Below, one piece after another: positions 8,023-15,450 of a stretch of DNA of 64,000 nucleotides. This DNA is from DATFDN01 sp035685165 (GTDB lineage: Bacteria > Pseudomonadota > Alphaproteobacteria > Acetobacterales > Acetobacteraceae), in NCBI GenBank assembly GCA_035685165.1, contig DASRBI010000019.1, positions 124,001 through 188,000 of the forward strand. Reading direction: 5' to 3'. Both the position numbers and the translations under genes were made by a program. The number at the start of each line of letters is the position of its first letter. Position 1 is the first letter of the stretch. The notes under the pieces are model-generated. The model saw nothing but the letters and a program-made list of their open reading frames with translations, was not told the origin of the DNA and did no database searches.

Positions 8023-8646
8023 TCTCGGTCCGTCGCATCAGGTTATTTTCAGAAGGGTGATCTTTTCCCGGAAACCATACAGAATGACGCTGAGGTCTAT
8101 CGGTTCTCCAGCAACTTTCATCACCAGCTGAAGGAGCAGCTACTCCCCAAAGAAATCGCCCTTCGGCTTGTGCTGGAGAGCACGCTTCGCGATCAGGATT
8201 TGCTCGAAGGGGCGAAGAAGGGGCGCCGCGGCTTCCAAGACCCAGCCAACATCGCCTGGAATTTCGCGACAACGCTTTACTTTAAGGCGGATGCACATCC
8301 TTGGCAGTTCGCCGACCTGCGGCCAGGTGTTTGCTATGTCGGCTTGGTATTCAAAGCAGACGAGACGCCAGGCGCAACGGGTGAAGCGTGCTGCGCCGCG
8401 CAGATGTTTCTCAACTCTGGTGGTGGTCTTGTGTTTCGCGGCCCGCTTGGCCCCTGGTATTCGGACAAGAGCCGAGAATATCACCTGTCCCAGGTTGCAT
8501 CGCGTGCCCTGATGGAGTCGGTGATCGCCGGCTACAGGCTGAAGCACGGCGTCGCCCCGACGCAGCTTTTCATTCACGGCCGTTAACGGTTCAACGATGA
8601 GGAATGGGCCGGATTCCGGAGCGCGGTGCCGAAGGACACGGCCGCG
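8023..8646 (+). pseudogene. Prokaryotic Argonaute remnant (long-B type MID/PIWI part)
   Basis: About 190 codons of a PIWI-family protein. Landmarks in order: YRFSSNFHHQLKEQL and LRLVLESTL (end of MID), GRRGFQDPANIAWNF, GVCYVGLVFKADETPG (first PIWI strand), CCAAQMFLNSGGGLVFRG, GPWYSDKSREYHLS and TQLFIHGR. A TAA at 8584-8586 then interrupts, and the same frame continues RFNDEEWAGFRSAVPKDT, as in the family. The layout matches long-B Argonautes such as that of Rhodobacter sphaeroides. The two catalytic Asp positions covered are replaced (VGL and IHG), so the ancestor was catalytically inactive. The N, PAZ and early MID regions and the PIWI C-terminus are missing. Confidence 0.75.
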
Positions 8647-9694
8647 CGATCTCGGCTTTCAGTTCTCCGAACTTCTCATCCACGTCGTCGGGCAGTTCTT
8701 CGGCGCTGTCGTATTGCTCGCTCAGCGCGTCGAACTCGGCCTGCGCGGCGGCGAGACGCTCGGCGTCCTCCGCCGAAGGCTCGACCGGCTGCGGATAGAA
8801 GCGGCACAGGCCGTTAGCGTGCGGATATTCGAGATGGCTTTCCGCCCATTTCCAGCCTTCGGCCTGAACCTCGGCGGCGATCCCGGCCAGCTTCTCCAAG
8901 GCGAGCCGGTCGAGCAAGGCGGCGTCCTCGAAATAGCCGCCACGATCCTCGGAGAAGAGGTTGCGGAGGATCACGCCGCCCGCTTCCGCATAGGCGTCGG
9001 CGCCGACGAAGATCGCGCGCCGGTCATTCGCTCCTACGTGGGTTTCGGTCATGGCGCGCCTGATGACGGCGGGCTCCTTGGTCCAAGACAGGTTGTCGTA
9101 GACCTGCTCCTATCGTGCGTGATCCTCCGTGATCGCGAAGGCCATCAACTGGTCGAGCGCGAGGCCGTCATCACGATAGACCTGCATCAAACGCGGGCTG
9201 ACGGCGCCGAGACGCAGGCGCTGACGCACGACATGCGGCGTCACGCCGAAACGCGCGGCGATTTCCTCCGCGCCCCAGCCCTTGCGCTCGGCAAGCTCGC
9301 GGAAGCGCTCGAACTGGTCGGCGGGGTGCATCGCCTCGCGCGTGACGTTCTCGTCGAGGCTGATTTCCTGCGGATCGTTCTCCGTGTCGAGAACGCAGCG
9401 GATCGGCTCGGTCTTCTTGATCTGCTTGCGTTTGACGCGGAGAAGCTGCGCGAGCCTGCGGCCCTCGCCGATCGTGACGTAGTAGGCGCCGGTGGGCTTG
9501 CCATCCGCGTCGCGCTCCGGCCCCACCACGAGATTTTGCAGCATCCCCTTCGCGGCGATGCTCGCCGCCAGCGCTTCGATGTGCGCCTCGCTGTGCGGCG
9601 TCTTGCGCGCGTTGCGCGGCGACTTCTTGAGCTTGCTGAGCGGAATGAACACCGCTGCATCGTTCTCAAGGGCGGTTCTGGTCTTGGCGGTCAT
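8591..9694 (-). pseudogene. ParB/RepB-family partition protein, amber-interrupted and 3' truncated
   Basis: The intact first part (195 codons from the ATG at 9694) has the ParB nuclease/CTPase-like domain (GEGRRLAQLLRVKRKQ, ENVTREAMHPADQFERF) and a helix-turn-helix (FGVTPHVVRQRLRLG). A TAG at 9110-9112 follows AITEDHAR, and the same frame continues EQVYDNLSWTKEPAVIRRAM, then the domain DRRAIFVGADAYAEAGG. So one gene was split by a nonsense codon, most simply CAG to TAG. After EKFGELKAEIA the frame runs into the Argonaute remnant and ends at 8591, so the true 3' end is lost. This ParB type is common on plasmids and integrative elements, where it is a partition or regulatory protein. Confidence 0.75.
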
Positions 9695-10080
9695 GGTCTT
9701 ACTCCTTTGGGTCAGGGTTGCAGGCGCAAAGCGCGCCTGCAGCCCTGCCCGTCGGCGAGACCGGGGGTAGCAAGGACAAGGGCGGCCGGGGCGGAGGGGG
9801 ATCACCCGGCCTGCACAAGCGGATTTAGAATTTGCGGAGACGGAGATTCGCGCGCCGCGCGGAAGGTCGGGGAGACCGTCCCGGACGGTCCCGGCGCAAG
9901 CCGGGACTTCACCCTTGTCCGCGCGAGGGGCGGAGCCCCTTAGGAAAGTCGCCGAGCTGGCGATGATGATTTGAGCGTTCGACATATCGCACCCGTCGAA
10001 CGTCTGTTTTTGCACGCTGGCGCGCTACGCCTGATCGTTTTGATTTGCGCTGCGCGCAGGCTCGGATCTCCAGTACGGGC
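9695..10080. other. Non-coding stretch upstream of parB with two hairpins
   Basis: No gene is supported here. It holds the palindrome block at 9874-9905 and a second hairpin, CGTTCGAC (9976-9983) pairing with GTCGAACG (9995-10002), followed on the + strand by TCTGTTTTTG, which looks like a Rho-independent terminator although no intact + strand gene precedes it. It could be an RNA 3' end or a ParB-related site. Confidence 0.35.
9874..9905. repeat. Double palindrome upstream of parB
   Basis: GACCGTCC-C-GGACGGTC is a perfect inverted repeat; it abuts CCCGGC-GCAA-GCCGGG, a stem with a GCAA loop. The pair looks like a REP-type element and lies about 180 bases before the parB start. Confidence 0.5.
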
Positions 10081-10320
10081 ATGACCAGAGCGCGATACAT
10101 TTGCAGGCTGACCGCCGGGCGGCTCATCATTCCCGACGATCCCTATGCGTACATTCAGACGCCGACGACGCGCGGCAGTCGAACGCTGCCGCGTGAGGCC
10201 GCTCCGATCGCCGTCACGGACGACTGGCCGGAGGTCGTGCCGATCACGGACACCGAGCTGCGGGTGATCGAGGGCCATTTCGCCGAAGATCCCGACGACA
10301 TCTTCGGCCCCCGCGCTTAG
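10081..10320 (+). CDS. Hypothetical protein of the island
   Basis: 79 residues from the ATG at 10081. The sequence is protein-like and acidic at the end (TDDWPEVVPITDTELRVI, GHFAEDPDDIFGPRA) with a basic start (MTRARYICRLTAGRL). No domain is recognised. It lies divergent from parB, with the hairpin region between them, and just before the promoter of the toxin-antitoxin pair. A small regulator or accessory protein of the mobile element is possible, but nothing shows it. Confidence 0.5.
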   Translation: MTRARYICRLTAGRLIIPDDPYAYIQTPTTRGSRTLPREAAPIAVTDDWPEVVPITDTELRVIEGHFAEDPDDIFGPRA

Positions 10321-10331
10321 GGCCGGGTCTC

Positions 10332-10360
10332 TTGCATTGTGAGTCCAAATGACGTACATT
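10332..10360 (+). promoter_or_regulatory. Sigma-70-type promoter of the toxin-antitoxin operon
   Basis: TTGCAT at 10332-10337 and TACATT at 10355-10360 are separated by 17 bases. A transcript would begin near 10367, which rules out the ATG at 10349 and favours the one at 10397 as the antitoxin start. Confidence 0.5.
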
Positions 10361-10396
10361 GGAGCAGAAATGGAAACCTCATCGGGAAACGCCGCC

Positions 10397-10705
10397 ATGT
10401 CACGCAAGCAGGCCAAGACTCAGAAGCGGGAGACGCCGGGCCGTGTCGACCGGCTCGGGTTCCGCATCGACGAGGAGACGAAGGATCTCGTCGAGCGTGC
10501 CGCGCACCTGTCGCGGCGCAAGGTGAGCGACTTCTGCGTCACCGCGCTGGCCGAGACCGCACGGAGGACGATCGCCGAGCACGAAACGCTCGTCCTCTCC
10601 GACCGTGACCGCAAGGCCTTCTTCGACGCGCTGATCCATCCGCCCGAGCCGAGCGAGCGGCTGCAGCGCGCGCTCGCCGAGCACAAGCGCCGCGTCGCGT
10701 CCTGA
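10397..10705 (+). CDS. DUF1778 (TacA-like) antitoxin
   Basis: 102 residues from the ATG at 10397; an ATG at 10370 would add nine residues and would be almost leaderless. The N-terminal ribbon-helix-helix part reads DRLGFRIDEETKDLVERAA, followed by the conserved DFCVTALAETARRTI and LSDRDRKAFFDALIHPP. In this family the N-terminus binds the operon promoter and the C-terminal tail wraps the GNAT toxin and blocks it. The toxin gene starts 3 bases after the stop, so the two are co-transcribed. Autoregulation at the promoter just upstream is expected. Confidence 0.85.
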   Translation: MSRKQAKTQKRETPGRVDRLGFRIDEETKDLVERAAHLSRRKVSDFCVTALAETARRTIAEHETLVLSDRDRKAFFDALIHPPEPSERLQRALAEHKRRVAS

Positions 10706-10708
10706 AGC

Positions 10709-11230
10709 ATGGCGGCGCCGCGGCTTGACCTGAAGATCGAGCCGCTAGGGGCGCATCACGACCGCGACGGCTTCGCCTGTGGCGTCGACAGCCTCGACCG
10801 CTACCTGCGGACGCAGGCGAGCCAAGATGTGCGGCGCAAGGCGAACGGCGTCTTCATCCTCGTCGAGCCCAAAAAGCCGAAGACCGTGCTCGCGTACTAC
10901 ACGCTGTGCGCGACGGGTTTGGCGCAAGGCGACGTTCCCACCGCCGCGCGCAAGCATGTGCCGCGCTATCCGCTGGTCAGCGCTACGCTGATCGGACGAC
11001 TCGCGGTCTCAGAAGCGCGGCAAGGGGAGCGGCTGGGCGCGATGCTGCTCGCCGACGCCGTGCGCCGTGCCTATGCGAGCGCCTCGACCGTCGGCTCGTC
11101 GATGCTGGTGGTGGACGCGATCAATGAGCGCGCGGCCGCCTTCTACGAGGGCAACGGCTTTGTGCGCCTGCCGGACTCGATGCGGCTGGTGCTCCCGATG
11201 CACGTTATCGAGAAGATGCTGAAGTCATGA
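10709..11230 (+). CDS. GNAT-family acetyltransferase toxin (TacT-like)
   Basis: 173 residues. The family hallmark FACGVDSLDRYLRTQASQD near the start is followed by the GNAT core with the acetyl-CoA loop RLAVSEARQGERLGAMLL and the final NERAAAFYEGNGFVRLP. TacT-type toxins acetylate the amino group of aminoacyl-tRNA and stop translation. Paired with the DUF1778 antitoxin immediately upstream, this is a complete type II module, unlike the broken genes around it. It may have been kept because loss of the antitoxin is harmful. Which tRNA it would modify cannot be read from sequence. Confidence 0.88.
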   Translation: MAAPRLDLKIEPLGAHHDRDGFACGVDSLDRYLRTQASQDVRRKANGVFILVEPKKPKTVLAYYTLCATGLAQGDVPTAARKHVPRYPLVSATLIGRLAVSEARQGERLGAMLLADAVRRAYASASTVGSSMLVVDAINERAAAFYEGNGFVRLPDSMRLVLPMHVIEKMLKS

Positions 11231-11294
11231 CGGGCGCTGGTCAGACCTTCTCGCAGATCGCCCGCACCGGCCTCAAGCGGACGGAGAGAGCGAG

Positions 11295-12932
11295 ATGACG
11301 CCGGACGGCCTTCTCACATTCCTAGCTCTCGTCGTCGCGGTCTATGCCGTAGCCGCTCCCGTCGCAAAGCTTCGTGTAAGGCTCGAAATCAGAGTTCTTC
11401 AGATCGTCGCTGCGGTTTCGGCTGTCAGCCTTACGCTCTACCTCGAATTCTTCGGCGCCGCCGACGGTTCCTTCACGTCAAAGGACGCCGCGTTTCTCGT
11501 CGTCCTTGGCTGGATGCTGGTCGCCTGGCTAATTCACCGCTTGTCAAAGTTGGGACCGTCGTCGCTGCCTGTTTTATCCAAACTAGTGGACGAGCTGCTC
11601 GTTGAGGAGCGCTATGCGGAGCTCTTGAAGCTCGTCGAACCGCACTTGTCGCTGATTGATCAGGTGTCGCGCCGCAAATCGCGCCTACAAAGGCTACACG
11701 ACTGGCTGGCCGGGCTGACCGGGAAAGGGTCCGTCGAATACTTCATCAAGAAGCTTGATGATGATGAAAAGAAGCGCCGGAAAAAACGAATGCCCGTGGG
11801 GTTGGTGCGTATCGTTGGCCGCCTCCACGTGATTGTCCCGTCTCTGCAAAAGGGGGAGAAGTACGCCGGGGATGTTCTTCGGAGTATCTATCGCGCTGAG
11901 GAGGCGCGTCGCTTCATGGTAGAACAGAGGCCGTATGCAGCAATTTCGCTACTGCGCCTTGAACGTGATGAGCGGTTTGAATTTTCCGACCGATTCTTCG
12001 GCGACCTGATCGCTGACGCCGGGAGTGCTCTTTACCTGGAGATTCGGGAGCAACAGACCACGCGGTACCAGCTCCGGGTATATCCGGAACATAACCGCCT
12101 GCTGCACTTCCTGTTCTCCGATGCTGAGAACGCAAGGACGCTCGGGGTGTGGAAGCCAATCGGAGAGTACTTGCTCAGGCGTCTCGATCCTGCTGTCGAT
12201 CCGGATTACGTCGCCTATCTCAACGGCCCCGCTACGCATTTCGAGCAGGAGTGGTGGCGCGACTCGACCTATGTGGGCATTCAATTCTTTCGCCTGATGG
12301 TCACTTCCGCCGCTCACCAAGGCGTCGAGTGGCATATGTGGCTCTATTGTCTTCCGCTGATCTTGAAGAAGCTGGAAGAAAATTACGACACCTCAACTCC
12401 GCTCGTGGACACGACCGCCGAGTTTCCGACCCGGGGTGCGCGATTGATCTATGAGATCGTTGATGCGCTGGGTGATTTCGTGAAGCTGGCCCCGGACCTT
12501 CCGGAAGGATCGCCGCATCGCGGCGTTCCTGACAGATTCGAGCACGCAAACGGCAACATCCCGGTCTCAGCAGCTATAGCCCTCGGCCAATGCGTTAGGA
12601 CGATCGCTACATCTGGACGGCTGGGCGATAGGTTTGCCATCCTTATGCATGAGTGCGTCCTCCGCGACATTACCGATCTCCCGCAGCAGGGGGAAAACGG
12701 GAGGCTGCGCGGCCTTCTGATTCAATCCCTTGTTCAAGGCGGTGACACAATGGGACGCGCCTGCGATCAGGGCTATGGGCAGGGTCTCGCGACCCTTCTC
12801 CAAAGCGCCGATCATGTTCTCCGGTATCACGCTCGCGACTACATCGCGGGGATCGACGCTGCCTATCCAGACGCCCTGCCGGAGCACCTCAGGCCATCAC
12901 CGCCGCCGCGCCGACACGAAGCGACGCCGTGA
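11295..12932 (+). CDS. Unrecognised membrane-anchored protein, 545 residues
   Basis: I do not recognise this family. Three hydrophobic segments lie at about residues 5-23 (FLALVVAVYAVAAPVA), 36-55 and 66-83 (AAFLVVLGWMLVAWLIHRL), so the N-terminus is membrane-embedded. The remaining 460 residues look cytoplasmic and mostly helical, with a charged stretch (KKLDDDEKKRRKKRMP) near 155 and aromatic clusters (EQEWWRDSTYVGIQFF; EWHMWLYCLPLILKKLEENY). There is no Walker, nuclease or protease motif that I can see. The gene is intact, AT-richer than the window and lies between the toxin pair and the recombinase, overlapping the latter by 4 bases (GTGA). This is the typical place of defence or maintenance cargo in integrative elements. 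Confidence 0.75.
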   Translation: MTPDGLLTFLALVVAVYAVAAPVAKLRVRLEIRVLQIVAAVSAVSLTLYLEFFGAADGSFTSKDAAFLVVLGWMLVAWLIHRLSKLGPSSLPVLSKLVDELLVEERYAELLKLVEPHLSLIDQVSRRKSRLQRLHDWLAGLTGKGSVEYFIKKLDDDEKKRRKKRMPVGLVRIVGRLHVIVPSLQKGEKYAGDVLRSIYRAEEARRFMVEQRPYAAISLLRLERDERFEFSDRFFGDLIADAGSALYLEIREQQTTRYQLRVYPEHNRLLHFLFSDAENARTLGVWKPIGEYLLRRLDPAVDPDYVAYLNGPATHFEQEWWRDSTYVGIQFFRLMVTSAAHQGVEWHMWLYCLPLILKKLEENYDTSTPLVDTTAEFPTRGARLIYEIVDALGDFVKLAPDLPEGSPHRGVPDRFEHANGNIPVSAAIALGQCVRTIATSGRLGDRFAILMHECVLRDITDLPQQGENGRLRGLLIQSLVQGGDTMGRACDQGYGQGLATLLQSADHVLRYHARDYIAGIDAAYPDALPEHLRPSPPPRRHEATP

Positions 12933-14373
12933 AGGCTGGCGCTGCGCCGAAGGCGGCGCTCTCTCTGCGTGTCTCGACCGGACGGCAGGCCGAGAACGAT
13001 CTGTCGATTCCCGACCAGCGCCGCCAGGGCGAGATCTATTGTGCGGCGAAGGGCTGGGAGGTCGTCGCCAAATTTGTTGAGCCCGGCTCGTCGGCCGCCG
13101 ACGATCGCCGGCCGGAGTTTCAGAAAATGATGGACGCTGGCCTCGCGCGGTCGGCGGCGTTCGATTTTATCGTCGTCCACTCCTTATCGCGATTCCTCCG
13201 CGACCAATTCCAGCTCGAGTTCTATGTGCGCAATCTCGCCAAGAACGGGGTGCGGCTGGTCTCGATCACGCAGGACCTCGGCGACGACCCGATGAGCAAC
13301 ATGATCCGTCAGATCATGGCGCTCTTCGATGAATACCAATCCAGAGAGAACGCCAAGCACACGCTGCGCGCCATGAAGGAGAATGCGCGGCAGGGCTATT
13401 GGAACGGCGCTCTGCCGCCGATCGGCTACCGTATAGTCGCCGCCGGGCAGCGCGGCGCGAAGACCAAGAAGAAGCTGGAGATCGATCCAATCCACGCCGA
13501 GACGGTGCGCCTGATGTTCAGGCTGGCGCTCGTCGGCGACGGCGAGAGCGGCCCGATGAGCGTCAAGTCGATCACGACGCATCTCAACGCGCGCGGCATC
13601 CGCACGCGCGACGGCGGGCGCTGGGGCATCGCCGCCGTGTGGCGCCGCGCGCGGTCAGCGGCCCGACCCTGCTCACGGGCATCTGCTTCTGCGCGGCGTG
13701 TGGTGGCGCCATGACGCTCCGCACCGGCAAGGGCTATCGCTACTACACGTGCGGCAGGGCGAGAGCGGCTGCCGCGGCCTCTCCGTGCCGATGGAGAAGC
13801 TCGACGGCGCCGTCGTCGGCCGCCTCGAATGGCGGATCTTGGACCCGTCACGCCTCGCGGAGATGATGGACCAGCTGCTGGAGCGCCGCGAGGAATGGAA
13901 TGAGCGCCGGCGCGGCCACATCGCCGAGCTGCGCAGGCGCGCCGCGGAAGCCGAAGCGAAGCTGAAGCGTCTCTATGAAGCGATCGAGAACGGCATAGCC
14001 GACGTGTCGGACGCATCGCTGAAGAGTCGCATCGCCGAGCTGACGGCGATCCGAGACCAGGCGCAGGCCGATGCAGAACGCGCGACGGCCGCCGTCGAGC
14101 GTCTCGGGGCCGGCGATCACGCCGGAGAGCTTGCGGCGGTTCGCGCTCGCCGCGCGTCGCAAGCTCCAGAACGAAGACGGAACCTACCGGCGCGACCATC
14201 TGCGCGCCGTCGCGCAGCGAGTCGAAGTGGTGGACCCGACCGAGATCCGCATCATCGGCACAAAAACCGAGCTTTTGCGGACTCTCGCCGCCGTTGCGAG
14301 CGTAGAATCGGCGGCGATTGGCGTTCGCAGTTTGGAAGCGAAGTGGCGCGCCCGAGAAGATTCGAACTCCTAA
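12929..14373 (+). pseudogene. Large serine recombinase (integrase), decayed
   Basis: The first about 240 codons encode a resolvase domain with the nucleophile S16 in LRVSTGRQ, then FDFIVVHSLSRFLRDQFQ and the recombinase domain (MKENARQGYWNGALPPIGY). After GGRWGIAAV a stretch seems deleted and the frame shifts: the zinc ribbon LLTGICFCAACGGAM is in another frame from about 13657, the coiled coil (LAEMMDQLLERREEWNERRR) in a third from about 13757, and the C-terminus (GPAITPESLRRFALAARRK) returns to the second frame near 14105. It ends KWRAREDSNS with its stop inside tRNA-Arg. So the domains are all present but the gene needs three frame changes and cannot make the full enzyme. The first frame alone stops at 13714. 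Confidence 0.85.
14344..14352. other. Candidate right attachment core
   Basis: TGGCGCGCC covers the CCA complement and acceptor end of tRNA-Arg. The recombinase frame crosses it, as in elements that integrate at a tRNA 3' end. The left partner would be at 6684. Confidence 0.45.
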
Positions 14374-14420
14374 CCCCCAGATCCGTAGTCTGGTGCTCTA
14401 TCCAATTGAGCTACGGGCGC
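14344..14420 (-). tRNA. tRNA-Arg(ACG)
   Basis: 77 bases with encoded CCA. The acceptor arms are GCGCCCG and CGGGCGC, the anticodon loop is CTACGGA between CCAGA and TCTGG (anticodon ACG), and the T arm carries GTTCGAATC. Its 3' end is the island insertion point. Confidence 0.94.
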
Positions 14421-14476
14421 TTGCCAGGGCGGCGGATGTAGCGGATGGGCGGACCCGCCACAACCCCTCGGGCCGC

Positions 14477-14626
14477 TTAGCGCCAGTCGTCGAGCGCGAA
14501 CACGCCCGGGCGGCTGTAGCAGGGCGCGTTCGGGCGGTGCACCGTGACCACGTTCAAGCGAGGGCGGAAGCCGATGCGCTGGCCCTCCGCCACATCTTGT
14601 TCGGTGAGCGGGCGTACGGCTGGCAT
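14477..14626 (-). CDS. Small conserved-looking protein, 49 residues
   Basis: From the ATG at 14626, with GTGGAGG 7 bases upstream, a 49-residue protein reads MPAVRPLTEQDVAEGQ, then IGFRPRLNVVTVHRP and ends GVFALDDWR. The strong ribosome site and balanced composition argue for a real gene; an upstream TTG in frame lacks such a site. The pattern GQRIGFRPRLN is faintly like the I78 peptidase-inhibitor fold, but I would not assign it. It lies outside the island, between tRNA-Arg and the DUF2889 gene, in the same direction as both. Confidence 0.5.
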   Translation of the reverse strand: MPAVRPLTEQDVAEGQRIGFRPRLNVVTVHRPNAPCYSRPGVFALDDWR

Positions 14627-14719
14627 CGCGGTGCCTCCACTGCCGGGGCGGTGGTGCTGGGCGGCTTCTTCCTTTGTCAATGTGATTGGCGCGTGGCTGC
14701 CCCCGCCTCCCCTGGTGCA

Positions 14720-14737
14720 TCCGCCCCCGGGGGCGGA
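14720..14737. repeat. GC-rich palindromic repeat, copy D (core)
   Basis: TCCGCCCCCGGGGGCGGA is a perfect 18-base inverted repeat, 15 bases past the stop of the DUF2889 gene. The core is identical to that of the copy inside imuB. Confidence 0.6.
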
Positions 14738-14752
14738 GGGGAAACTGCGCGC

Positions 14753-15313
14753 TTAGTCGGCGGCGGCCTGGGCGGGGCGGGCGCGGTCGGGCCAGCGGCG
14801 GGCCACCAGTGGCCCGTCGGCGGCGTAGGCGATGCAGGTGTCGATCAGGTGCGGGCCGCTGCCGTCGCCCCCGGCGCGGCGGCGGGCGAGCGCGGGGCCG
14901 GCGGTCTGGAAGGCGGTGGTCGCGACCTGCTGCAACAGCTCGCGGAGATGGGTGCAGCCGACCGTGCCGCCGACGCGGGCGGCCGCTTCCTTCAGGAACC
15001 CGGACTTGATCCGAAGCCCGGCGAGGCGCGCGAAGGCGGGCGCGGCGGCGGGGCAGGCGGCATAGGGGCTGTGCACGGTCGCCGCCTCGCTCGCGGTGAT
15101 GGTCATGCGGTCGTCGAAGGTTACGCGGAGCCACATCTCGTGCAGGGGCTCGCCGGCTTCGACCCGGCCGCGTTCATCGGTGCTGAACGGCTCGGCCTTG
15201 GTGTCCACCAGATGCGCCTCGACCTCGAACAGCCCGTCGGCCCGCTCATAGCCCTCGATGGTGATGCGGCGCGTGTGGAGAGGCGTGCGCCTTGCGGGCG
15301 GGCTGAGACTCAT
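14753..15313 (-). CDS. DUF2889 domain protein
   Basis: 186 residues. Recognisable features are LHTRRITIEGYERADGLFEV near the start, HEMWLRVTFDDRMTI in the middle and GCTHLRELLQQVATTAFQT towards the end, the conserved pattern of DUF2889, a family of unknown function common in proteobacteria. The ATG at 15313 begins MSLSPPARRTPLH; the frame runs open far upstream antisense to the transferase gene, which I reject. A palindrome precedes it (3' of ggt) and another follows it. Members of this family often sit with degradation genes for aromatic or hydroxy acids, but no role is shown. Confidence 0.8.
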   Translation of the reverse strand: MSLSPPARRTPLHTRRITIEGYERADGLFEVEAHLVDTKAEPFSTDERGRVEAGEPLHEMWLRVTFDDRMTITASEAATVHSPYAACPAAAPAFARLAGLRIKSGFLKEAAARVGGTVGCTHLRELLQQVATTAFQTAGPALARRRAGGDGSGPHLIDTCIAYAADGPLVARRWPDRARPAQAAAD

Positions 15314-15402
15314 AACGGACGTGATCCTTCGGCGGTGCAGCGTCGCATATCGGGAAGGAGATGCTGCGGTGCAATAGCGGGGTTCGTGCTGCACGCCCTC
15401 AC

Positions 15403-15442
15403 CCGGCGCTGCGCGCCGGCCTCTCCCGCGCAGCGGGAGAGG
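15403..15442. repeat. GC-rich palindromic repeat, copy B
   Basis: Two adjoining stems: CCGGCGC-TGC-GCGCCGG (15403-15419) and CCTCTCCCG with CGGGAGAGG (15420-15442). It starts 8 bases after the ggt stop and probably forms the transcript end. Confidence 0.6.
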
Positions 15443-15450
15443 CGGTCCCT

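Noticed and set aside
7492..8586. A single 364-residue + strand protein
   Set aside because: It is a composite: the first part is antisense to the ankyrin gene, the middle is out of frame with better coding fragments, and only the end from about 8023 has homology (Argonaute).
9976..10010. Plasmid replication origin near parB
   Set aside because: There is a hairpin with a T-run but no iterons, DnaA boxes or replication gene, and parA is absent.
10349..10396. Antitoxin start at the ATG at 10349
   Set aside because: This ATG lies between the -35 and -10 boxes of the likely promoter, so it would not be transcribed from it.
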